Positions 37,517 to 44,715 of a stretch of 64,000 bases of DNA are shown in pieces; position 1 is the stretch's first letter; the number at the start of each line of letters is the position of its first letter. This stretch comes from Alistipes sp. (GTDB lineage: Bacteria; Bacteroidota; Bacteroidia; Bacteroidales; Rikenellaceae). The notes under the pieces were generated by a model that saw only the letters and a list, made by a program, of their open reading frames with translations, was not told the origin of the DNA and made no database searches. The stretch lies in NCBI GenBank assembly GCA_017559615.1, contig JAFYRB010000087.1, positions 31,557-95,556 of the forward strand. Direction: 5' to 3'. A program made the translations under genes and the position numbers.

Positions 37517-37923
37517 AAAAATTTAATATTTGTTTTGTTCGAAATTTCAATCAGTTATAACAGTTGCGAGTTATGTTATTTAAAATTTTTAAAAACTACA
37601 CAACATTTACACTACAAATTTTACGAAAATTTACCAATATTCCAAATGTTCACAGACAAAATGACATAATAGAGTGACGAATTGCAATATTTTTGGAATG
37701 AATGGTTATTTTTTGGTATCTCCGAACTTGGTGTACAAGCGACACAAAACCTGAATTCGCTACGTTACCCCTCTAAAGAGAGATGACCTCGAAGCGTTAA
37801 AATCGGGGCAAAATATGCACTACTCGCAGCACCGACATCCGCCCTATTTCGACGACTGATATAGGCAAAAAATTCCACAATTTACCCACTCCAGCAGCAG
37901 AAAAATTGGCAGAAAATCGGAGC

Positions 37924-37942
37924 CAAAAGTAAAATTACTTTT
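37924..37942 (-). promoter_or_regulatory. Minus-strand -7-like element inside a perfect palindrome
   Basis: The minus strand reads TACTTTTG at 37924-37931 (TAnnTTTG). It overlaps AAAAGTAA-AA-TTACTTTT (37925-37942), an 8-bp inverted repeat that could be an operator. It may serve the PUL operon about 400 bases away, but this is unproven. Confidence 0.35.
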
Positions 37943-38027
37943 AGAACATTTACTCATCTATTTTTCGCATATAAAGCAGCACATTATTTGCACCGATTAG
38001 CAATAAAAAATTTCAGCGCTCGCAAAA

Positions 38028-38059
38028 TTTTGAAATTTGAGTTTTTATTTTTAAATTTG
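38028..38059 (+). promoter_or_regulatory. Promoter of the LytS/LytTR operon
   Basis: TTTG at 38028-38031, a 20-base spacer, TAAATTTG at 38052-38059: both elements at ideal spacing. The start codon at 38066 is only 6 bases further on, so the mRNA would be leaderless or nearly so. An inverted repeat (AAATTTCA at 38008, TGAAATTT at 38031) overlaps the -33 element. Confidence 0.7.
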
Positions 38060-38065
38060 CAAAGT

Positions 38066-39454
38066 ATGATAAATATTCGCAACATAAACAATATTGTCAT
38101 AATTATGCTATTCGCAGCGCTCCATTTTGGTGTTGCGATAGTGAGTCGTGTGCTGGAATATTACGACGATATTCTGCTTACAATCCTCACCATTACGATG
38201 GTCATTATCGTGGCTATGCGCAACAACGTGCGTGTGGAGATTATGGCAATTATGACGATGGTCGTAACGCTACTTGGCTATGTTATAGGCACTTGGCTAC
38301 AAGAGCCATTGATGGCGATTCTCAACAACGCGACACTTGCATCGGCTGTTGCAACGTTTCTTGTAACCACCACCCTTGGACTTACAACCGACTACATCAC
38401 ACGCAAGGCGGAGCGCCTTCAAAACCGTGACATAAATTTCACTTTCTCATCTACAAAAATCATTGGCGTGGCGCTGTCGATTCTTGTGCTACGTTTGGTT
38501 TACGTACTGATGGACCGCGCGGAAATCTTCTCCGATGGTATGCTTCTGGACAACATCATCGCCATTACGAGCAACAGTTGGGCGCTGCTTCTAATTCTTG
38601 CCAGCAACATTGCGATCTCGCGCCGCCTAACACCCAAGCGCGATGTGCAGCAGCACCACCAACGTCTTCAAATTCTCAAGATTGCGGTGTTTGTAGTTGT
38701 CATATCGCTACTCACCACGGCCATCGTCTACTTCGATATTCCGAGCCTCAACCACCCTCTTTCGGGCATCGAAGCCTTCATTCGCGCACTATCAGCATCG
38801 CTACTCATAGACCTAATAGTATTGACGCTATGCTACATCGCAACGCTCTACATCACCTCCCAGAGGGAACTGCGTGAGGAGCGCGAGCAGAAGCACCTCA
38901 GCCAATATCGCTACGAGCGTCTTAAGCAGCAGATAACACCCCACTTCCTCTTCAACTCGCTGGGCATCCTCGACTATCTGGTTCAGGAGCATCAGACCGA
39001 GCGCGCGAGTGCCTTCATCCACAAGTTTGCCGACATATATAGATATATGCTCAACAACGACCAGAAGAGTCTTGTGAAGGTTGCCGACGAGCTGGAGTTC
39101 ACGATGAAGTATATCGACCTTCTTAAGGAGCGCTTTGCCGAAGGAATGGTATTTGAGATATGCGTAGAGCAGCAATATATGAGCGACTATGTTGTCCCCT
39201 GCTCGTTGCAGATGCTTGTGGAGAATGCCGCGAAGCACAATATCGTAAGTAGCGAGATGCCTCTGCGTGTGAGCATCACCACGGAGTCGAACCTCCTTGT
39301 GGTGCGCAACAACCTACAACCACGCACCCACGGACAACCCTCGACACATCTGGGCTTGGAGAGCATACGTCAGCAATATCGCGATGTTGCGAACCACGAC
39401 ATCATCGTCGAGAAGAGCGAAAGTGAATTTATAGTAAAACTCCCAATAGTATGA
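38066..39454 (+). CDS. LytS/YehU-type sensor histidine kinase
   Basis: 462 aa from the ATG at 38066; a longer frame from 37988 would begin upstream of the promoter and is rejected. About eight hydrophobic segments fill residues 1-263, with no periplasmic sensor domain visible. The His_kinase domain has QQITPHFLFNSLG (His293, phosphorylated), and the ATPase-like N box is LQMLVENAAKHN. A glycine motif HLGLESIRQQY follows. It phosphorylates the LytTR regulator encoded next, whose ATG overlaps its stop (ATGA). The signal is unknown; targets may be the adjacent PUL or the export genes. Confidence 0.93.
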   Translation: MINIRNINNIVIIMLFAALHFGVAIVSRVLEYYDDILLTILTITMVIIVAMRNNVRVEIMAIMTMVVTLLGYVIGTWLQEPLMAILNNATLASAVATFLVTTTLGLTTDYITRKAERLQNRDINFTFSSTKIIGVALSILVLRLVYVLMDRAEIFSDGMLLDNIIAITSNSWALLLILASNIAISRRLTPKRDVQQHHQRLQILKIAVFVVVISLLTTAIVYFDIPSLNHPLSGIEAFIRALSASLLIDLIVLTLCYIATLYITSQRELREEREQKHLSQYRYERLKQQITPHFLFNSLGILDYLVQEHQTERASAFIHKFADIYRYMLNNDQKSLVKVADELEFTMKYIDLLKERFAEGMVFEICVEQQYMSDYVVPCSLQMLVENAAKHNIVSSEMPLRVSITTESNLLVVRNNLQPRTHGQPSTHLGLESIRQQYRDVANHDIIVEKSESEFIVKLPIV

Positions 39455-40227
39455 TAAAGGTACTAATTGTAGAGGATGAAATCCCCGCACAAGTAAACCT
39501 CAAAAAACTCATAGAGAAGTGTTGCGACAATAGCCAGATTGTTACGACACTCACCTCCGTACGTTCGACCATCAAGTGGCTCGAGGAGAATCCTCACGGT
39601 GCCGACGTCATATTCCTCGACGTGGAGCTCTCGGACGGCATCTCGTTCGACATCTTCGATAAGGTGGAGATTAACGCACAGGTAATCATCACTACGGCCT
39701 ACGACAACTATGCCGTAAATGCCTTCCGCGTAAAGACTCTCGACTATCTGCTTAAGCCTATCACCGAGAGCGACATCCGCCGTGCGTGGGCGCGATGCAA
39801 GGAGCGCATCGAGCAGCAATCAGCCCCCAACCTTGAGAGACTCCTCGACATCGTGTCGAAGGCTAACGCAACGAAAGACAAGGAGTACAAGAAGCGCTTT
39901 ATCGTGAAGATGGGCGAGAAGATAATCATCATCCCAGTGGAGGATATCGCCTACTGCTACTCGGAGGATAAGAGTACCTATGCCGTAAATCGCAATGGCA
40001 CACGCCGACTTCTGGACTACTCGCTGGATACGGTGCAGGAGATGCTCGACCCTAAAATCTTCTTCCGCATCTCGCGTAGCTACATCGTCTCGATAAACTC
40101 GATTGAGAATATCTCGAAGCATCTGGGTACGCGCCTAAAGCTACAACTGAACCCTCATACCGAGGATGAGGTTGTGGTGAGCCGCAGTCGCACCTCCGAC
40201 TTTTTGGAGTGGCTCGACAACAACTAA
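39451..40227 (+). CDS. LytTR-family response regulator
   Basis: 258 aa. Receiver domain at 1 to about 120 with acidic pair Glu8-Asp9 (VEDE), phospho-acceptor Asp57 (VIFLDVEL) and Lys in YLLKPI. LytTR DNA-binding domain at about 148-258 (KRFIVKMGEKIIIIPVEDIAYCYSED, then FFRISRSYIVSINSI and VVVSRSRTSDFLEWL). Such domains bind 9-bp direct repeats about one or two helical turns apart. Its targets are not obvious: I found no clear pair of repeats in the flanking gaps. Translationally coupled to the kinase. Confidence 0.95.
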   Translation: MIKVLIVEDEIPAQVNLKKLIEKCCDNSQIVTTLTSVRSTIKWLEENPHGADVIFLDVELSDGISFDIFDKVEINAQVIITTAYDNYAVNAFRVKTLDYLLKPITESDIRRAWARCKERIEQQSAPNLERLLDIVSKANATKDKEYKKRFIVKMGEKIIIIPVEDIAYCYSEDKSTYAVNRNGTRRLLDYSLDTVQEMLDPKIFFRISRSYIVSINSIENISKHLGTRLKLQLNPHTEDEVVVSRSRTSDFLEWLDNN

Positions 40228-40244
40228 ACATCGACATCGAGGCT

Positions 40245-40252
40245 GGGGGGGG
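40245..40252 (+). repeat. G8 homopolymer between the regulator and the export genes
   Basis: Eight consecutive Gs, 17 bases after the response-regulator stop and 130 bases before the Wza-like start. It can also pair (with G-U) with CACCTTCC about 20 bases on. Such tracts are prone to length change. Confidence 0.6.
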
Positions 40253-40337
40253 TGCAGTGAATATTATAACGCCACCTTCCTCGCTACAAAATAACCCTTT
40301 TGGGGTACTCCGCCACATCGGCGTAGCACAATCTTTG

Positions 40338-40379
40338 CTCATCGGCACTAAAATCATTAAAGAGTTAGTTGCCGATGAG
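40338..40379 (+). promoter_or_regulatory. Hairpin that buries the start codon of the Wza-like gene
   Basis: CTCATCGGCA (40338-40347) is the exact complement of TGCCGATGAG (40370-40379); CTAA/TTAG adds four pairs after a one-base bulge. The start ATG (40375-40377) is inside the right arm. Formation would block translation initiation. Confidence 0.7.
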
Positions 40380-41166
40380 ACTTTTTTATTTTACTGCGAT
40401 TATGGCTATGTGGCTTGCTGTGGGGTGTAACGCACAGCGCAACGTCCTCTACCTTCAGGATATGGAGGATGGAGAGATGGTCGAACTCCCCGAGAGCTAC
40501 CTTATACGCCTAAAACCCCACGACCAGATTCGCGTGGTGGTAAATAGCAAAAACCCCGAACTTGCCGCACAGTTTAACTCCTCGACAAGCTATAACTCGC
40601 TATCGGGCGGAGCAACAACGGGAACACCCTCGGAAGGGAATCTGCAGATTCTAACCATCGACGCCGAGGGATTCGTCACCCTTCCTATTATTGGCAAGAT
40701 TCAGTGCCAAGGCCTTACACGCCAGCAACTTGAGAGCGCTATCGAGGCAAAGATTCGCGATGAAGGGTATATCCAAGACCCTCACGTCAGCGTGCGCTTT
40801 GCCGAGCTTATGATATCGGTTATGGGCGAGGTGAACAGACCTGGGCGCTACGTCATTCCCAAGGACCAACTAACGCTCCTCGAGGCCCTCGCCTTGGCGG
40901 GAGATATGACCATCTATGGCAATCGCTCGAATGTTGCCGTAGTACGCGAACGGGGTGGCAAAAACTATATCACACGCATCGACCTACGCAGCGAGGAGAC
41001 TCTACGCTCCACCTGCTACTACATCGAGCAGAACGACATTATCATCGTAAGTCCCAATAAGTATAGGGCCGCCACGGCGGAGATAAACCAAAACCGCTCG
41101 TTCTGGGTATCGCTCACCACAACAGCAATATCGGTTGCCACCTTCCTTGTAACCCTCCTAAAGTAG
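40375..41166 (+). CDS. Polysaccharide export lipoprotein (Wza-like)
   Basis: 263 aa from the ATG at 40375; a TTG six bases upstream is in frame but less likely. Lipoprotein-type signal (AMWLAVGC, Cys18). Polysaccharide-export domain: SYLIRLKPHDQIRVVV, with the SLBB-type blocks VTLPIIGKI and ISVMGEVNRPGRYVIP. A hydrophobic C-terminal helix (WVSLTTTAISVATFLVTLL) would cross the outer membrane. It forms the export channel with the Wzc-like protein encoded 9 bases on. Its start codon is sequestered in a hairpin. Confidence 0.92.
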   Translation: MRLFYFTAIMAMWLAVGCNAQRNVLYLQDMEDGEMVELPESYLIRLKPHDQIRVVVNSKNPELAAQFNSSTSYNSLSGGATTGTPSEGNLQILTIDAEGFVTLPIIGKIQCQGLTRQQLESAIEAKIRDEGYIQDPHVSVRFAELMISVMGEVNRPGRYVIPKDQLTLLEALALAGDMTIYGNRSNVAVVRERGGKNYITRIDLRSEETLRSTCYYIEQNDIIIVSPNKYRAATAEINQNRSFWVSLTTTAISVATFLVTLLK

Positions 41167-41175
41167 CCGCACGGT

Positions 41176-43527
41176 ATGGAATCTACAAACAAATTCACGA
41201 TACACGACGCTCTACACCTCGCCCTTGCGAATTGGTATTGGTTTCTGCTATCGTTAGCACTCTGCATCGGCATCGCCCTTCTCTACCTCGCTTGCCGCAC
41301 ACCTCTCTATGAGCGCTCGGCGACGGTGCTTGTAAAGGACTCTCGTAAAGGTTCGGGTAGTGATGTTACGGCATTCGACGATATCATCGGAGGTGTGGGA
41401 GGCCGCTCGGTGGATAACGAGCTACACATCTTCAAATCGCGGCATATTATGGAGCAGGTGGCCAAGAAGTACGACCTTACGACGCGCTACCTCACCACAC
41501 AGGGACTACGCACCATAGATCTCTATGGCCGTATGCCCGTCATCGTTTCGCTCATAAATGCCACACCCTCGGAAGGTGCGCGATTTAAGTACCGCATCGA
41601 GGGCGAGGAGGTTATACTCTCCGAGTTCGAAGGGTATGATGGCTTTGAGGTAAGAGCCGCGCTCGGGGATACAATATCGACACCTCTGGGCGAGATAACG
41701 ACCATTGCCACACCCTACTTCGACAAGCATAATGGCACAGAGATAACGGTCAAGAAACTCCCTATGAATGAGGTAGTTGAAGAGTATCGCGAGCGCCTAC
41801 GGTGTGAGATTTCCAATAAGCAAGCCTCTGTAATTACGCTCTCGCTCGCGGACCCCGTAGCGCTACGTGCCGAGAACATCATAAACGGAATTATAGATGT
41901 CTACAACGTCGATGCCATTAGCGACAAGCAGGCGATATCGAACCTTACCGAAGATTTCATCAGCGAGCGTCTGGTAACCCTCGGCGAGGAGCTGAATATT
42001 GCCGATGGCGACATAGCCTCGTTCAAGCGCGAGAATAGGCTCTACAGCCTTGAGAAGGAGGCATCGCTGAGTGCCGAGGAGGCCAAGCGCCTAAAGGAGG
42101 ATAGGCTCTCACTCGAAGCAAACCTCAAGATGGCGGAGTATATATTGAGTTATCTCCACGATAGCAACCACTCGCTGATTCCCGCATCGACAGTCTCGAT
42201 GAGCGGAGCCTCGCCAACCCTCGCAACGCAGATTGAGCAGTACAACACCAACCTTCTATACTACCAGCGGCTGCTGGGTGCTTCGAGCGAGACGAACCCG
42301 ATGATTATTGACCTCTCGAACCAGATTACGGTTGTTCGCAACGCCATAATATCCTCGTTAGAGTCTCATATCGAGGGACTTAAGTTACAGATTGAGCAAC
42401 TTTCGCACGAGCAACTTATAGCCGACAAGCGCATACAGAGTTCACCCACAAAGGAGAAGGAGCTACTCTCGAAGGCGCGTCAGCAGAAGGTGAAGGAGGA
42501 GCTATACATCTACCTCCTTACGAAACTCGAGGAGAATGCGCTGATGGGTGCTACGGCCGAGAGCAACGCACGAATAATAGACCGCGCTTATGGCAGCAAC
42601 CGAGCGATAAACCCCAGCGCCGCGGCGATAGTTGCAGTAGCTATCATAATGGGACTTCTCATCCCTATTGCCATACTCTATCTGCGTGAGAGACTGAACA
42701 CTATGGTGCGTACACGCCGCGACATAGAGCAGGCGCTGACCATACCCTACTTGGGCGATATCCCCTACTACGATGGCGACAAGGGCAATGGCATTGTGGT
42801 ACGTGAGACGAGCCGCGATGCCCTCTCCGAGTCGTTCCGTATACTTCGCACGAATCTCGGCTTTATGGCCGTAGATAGGGAGATAAAGGTTATTATGTCG
42901 ACCTCGTCGATACCCCATAGTGGCAAGACGTTTATCTCCGCGAACCTCGCAATGACACTCGCAGCATCGGGAAAGCGAGTACTTCTTATAGATATTGACC
43001 TGCGGCGCCGCACACTCTCCAAAAGCCTCGGACACAGCAACGACCGCAGAGGCTTGACAAGCTACCTTACGGGTAAGCTCACGTCGCTAAACGATATAAT
43101 CACGCGAAGCACCATAGAGCCAAACTTGGAGTTTATCTTCTCGGGCCCACAACCTCCAAACCCCGCCGAGATACTACTCTCGGAGCGGATGGATGCGCTT
43201 ATCGAGAAGCTACGCCAACGCTACGACTACATCATCCTCGACAGCGTTCCTGCGATGGTGGTTGCCGATGCGGTGATTATAGATAGGCTCGTAGACCTCA
43301 CGATATACGTTATCCGCGAGGGTAATCTCGACCGCCGTCATCTACCTGATATAGAGAGTCTTTACCGCGAGAAGAAGTTTCGAAATATGTGTGTTGTGCT
43401 AAATGGCGTAACGGCGACAAAGCGCGGCTACGGCTATGGTTATGGCTACGGCTATGGCTACCTCAACGATGAGGAAAAACCATCATCGTGGCGACGCATA
43501 AAAGGGCTTATAAAGAGCAAAGCGTAG
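41176..43527 (+). CDS. Wzc-like polysaccharide co-polymerase with BY-kinase domain
   Basis: 783 aa. An N-terminal Wzz-type domain with a membrane segment near 18-37 is followed by a long periplasmic coiled-coil region and a second membrane segment near 475-495 (AAAIVAVAIIMGLLIPIAILYL). The cytosolic BY-kinase has a Walker A at about 576-583 (SIPHSGKT), Walker A' (VLLIDIDLRR) and Walker B (YDYIILDS). The C-terminus has six tyrosines in a strict Gly-Tyr alternation (about 751-762), the autophosphorylated tail. It controls chain length and export of an exopolysaccharide. Confidence 0.93.
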   Translation: MESTNKFTIHDALHLALANWYWFLLSLALCIGIALLYLACRTPLYERSATVLVKDSRKGSGSDVTAFDDIIGGVGGRSVDNELHIFKSRHIMEQVAKKYDLTTRYLTTQGLRTIDLYGRMPVIVSLINATPSEGARFKYRIEGEEVILSEFEGYDGFEVRAALGDTISTPLGEITTIATPYFDKHNGTEITVKKLPMNEVVEEYRERLRCEISNKQASVITLSLADPVALRAENIINGIIDVYNVDAISDKQAISNLTEDFISERLVTLGEELNIADGDIASFKRENRLYSLEKEASLSAEEAKRLKEDRLSLEANLKMAEYILSYLHDSNHSLIPASTVSMSGASPTLATQIEQYNTNLLYYQRLLGASSETNPMIIDLSNQITVVRNAIISSLESHIEGLKLQIEQLSHEQLIADKRIQSSPTKEKELLSKARQQKVKEELYIYLLTKLEENALMGATAESNARIIDRAYGSNRAINPSAAAIVAVAIIMGLLIPIAILYLRERLNTMVRTRRDIEQALTIPYLGDIPYYDGDKGNGIVVRETSRDALSESFRILRTNLGFMAVDREIKVIMSTSSIPHSGKTFISANLAMTLAASGKRVLLIDIDLRRRTLSKSLGHSNDRRGLTSYLTGKLTSLNDIITRSTIEPNLEFIFSGPQPPNPAEILLSERMDALIEKLRQRYDYIILDSVPAMVVADAVIIDRLVDLTIYVIREGNLDRRHLPDIESLYREKKFRNMCVVLNGVTATKRGYGYGYGYGYGYLNDEEKPSSWRRIKGLIKSKA

Positions 43528-43528
43528 T

Positions 43529-43915
43529 ATGAAACGAGGTTTGACTATTGCCATAGATTTCGATGGCACGTGCGTGGAGCACGACTACCCAGCAGTGGGT
43601 ATGGATGTGGCGGGTGCGGCGGAGACACTGCGACAATTACAGGCCAAGGGGCATCGCTTGATACTCTATACTATGCGTTCGGGAGAGCTTCTCAAGGCGG
43701 CAGTAGAGTGGTTTCATAGCCACAATATAGAGCTTTGGGCGATAAACGAAAACCCCGAGCAGAGGGCGTGGAGCGCATCGCCAAAGGTATATGCCGACTA
43801 CTACATCGACGACGCGGCACTCGGCACACCTATTATATATATAGATGGTGCGCCACGTCCTGTGGTTGACTGGACGAGGCTTCGCGAGTTATTGGAGTAT
43901 AATAGGATTTTGTAA
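43529..43915 (+). CDS. Small HAD-superfamily hydrolase
   Basis: 128 aa. Motif I is IAIDFDGTCVEHDYP (Asp10 nucleophile, Asp12 general acid), motif II Thr falls in LILYTMRSGE, and the acidic motif is DYYIDDAALG. It has no cap domain, so it may act on macromolecular or exposed substrates; a nearby role in sugar-phosphate turnover is possible but unproven. It starts one base after the Wzc-like stop, so it belongs to the same operon. Similar short HAD proteins are encoded in other Bacteroidetes polysaccharide loci. Confidence 0.85.
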   Translation: MKRGLTIAIDFDGTCVEHDYPAVGMDVAGAAETLRQLQAKGHRLILYTMRSGELLKAAVEWFHSHNIELWAINENPEQRAWSASPKVYADYYIDDAALGTPIIYIDGAPRPVVDWTRLRELLEYNRIL

Positions 43916-43926
43916 AAAAAGAGAAT

Positions 43927-43959
43927 GGGGCGACTAATCATCATAGGATTAGCCTCCCC
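43927..43959 (-). terminator. Terminator between the HAD gene and the transglycosylase gene
   Basis: GGGG-cga-CTAATC, 7-base loop, GATTAG-cct-CCCC, with seven Ts following on the minus strand. It mainly ends the minus-strand pssA-porin-transglycosylase transcript. Confidence 0.75.
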
Positions 43960-43966
43960 ACTGTTT

Positions 43967-44671
43967 CTATGCGGTAATGCTACAATAGTAGTTGTACTTA
44001 CGCATCACTTCATCGACATAGTTAATTGTCTGACCGCTGCCGGTAAACTTACCACTCTTAACCACCTCCAACTCATAATAGGCTGGATCGGACATAAGCT
44101 TCAAATAGCGGCTTACATCGCTCCACGCATTAGGGTTAGCACCCTCCGAGCGTGCCAAGCGGCGTGCATCAAGAACGTGACCTATACCCGCATTATAGCT
44201 GGCAAGGATGATGCTCATACGGTCGGCATACGGCGTAGACTTTGGCAAGCGGAGCATATCATCAAGCTCCGAGAGCAACATTCCCGCAAGTCGAATGTTT
44301 GTCTCCGTATCGTCCAACGACTCTACTGGCATATTAAAATGTCGTGCTACAACAGGGCGAATCTGCATAATACCCTTTGCACCACGTGACGACGACAGGT
44401 TTTCGATAAAGCGTGACTCGCTATAAGCAATAGCACTCATCAATCGCCAATCCTGGCCCTCCTCATTACCTACTTTGCGCATTATATTATCAAAGCGCGA
44501 AATTACACAAGGCAGATCTACCGTCGCGGCGTTCTGCTTCTCAAAGGCCTTATCTGCAGCTATAGCCTCCTCAACATTAGGAGTATCTATAGGACGTGCC
44601 TGGCCCAACTGTGACTCATATCCTGCCAATAGTGCAGCAGAAAGAATCACGAATGATACCTTTTTTAACAT
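43967..44671 (-). CDS. Lytic transglycosylase (SLT domain)
   Basis: 234 aa. N-terminal signal sequence (FVILSAALLAGYESQLGQA) without a lipobox. SLT domain with catalytic Glu in MSAIAYSESRF, then SSSRGAKGIMQIRP and the YNAGIGHVLDARRLA block. It cleaves peptidoglycan glycan strands in the periplasm. It resembles the catalytic half of MltF but lacks a solute-binding domain. It is encoded 44 bases after the porin gene. Confidence 0.9.
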   Translation of the reverse strand: MLKKVSFVILSAALLAGYESQLGQARPIDTPNVEEAIAADKAFEKQNAATVDLPCVISRFDNIMRKVGNEEGQDWRLMSAIAYSESRFIENLSSSRGAKGIMQIRPVVARHFNMPVESLDDTETNIRLAGMLLSELDDMLRLPKSTPYADRMSIILASYNAGIGHVLDARRLARSEGANPNAWSDVSRYLKLMSDPAYYELEVVKSGKFTGSGQTINYVDEVMRKYNYYCSITA

Positions 44672-44715
44672 TGTTTAGCATTTTGTGGGCAGCTTATCGT
44701 GGGCAAAACACACCA

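Larger units (their letters stand above)
37517..38065. other. 549-bp divergent intergenic region between the PUL operon and the LytS/LytTR operon
   Basis: AT-rich, with no convincing gene. It holds a palindrome GTTATAAC (37553-37560) close to the MFS start, an 8+8 palindrome (37925-37942) overlapping a minus-strand -7-like element, an 8-bp inverted repeat (38008-38015 and 38031-38038) and the complete kinase promoter. If the minus-strand element at 37924 is used, the PUL mRNA has a leader of about 400 bases. Confidence 0.6.

Noticed and set aside
37552..37573. CAGTT direct repeats near the MFS start as a LytTR site
   Set aside because: The period is about 9 bases rather than about 21, and the match is only five bases. 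The overlapping palindrome GTTATAAC is as likely, and no second copy exists.
37988..38065. Upstream extension of the LytS-type kinase by 26 codons
   Set aside because: The extension begins before the promoter and would include the -33 and -7 elements; the extra residues do not look like a membrane protein start.
40338..40379. Inverted repeats as ends of an invertible (phase-variable) promoter segment
   Set aside because: The arms are 10 bp and only 22 bases apart, and one contains the start codon; no invertase gene is near. An RNA hairpin explains it better.
43426..43465. The Gly-Tyr coding array as a minisatellite or CRISPR-like repeat
   Set aside because: It is short, in frame and at the expected position of a BY-kinase tyrosine tail, so it is coding.
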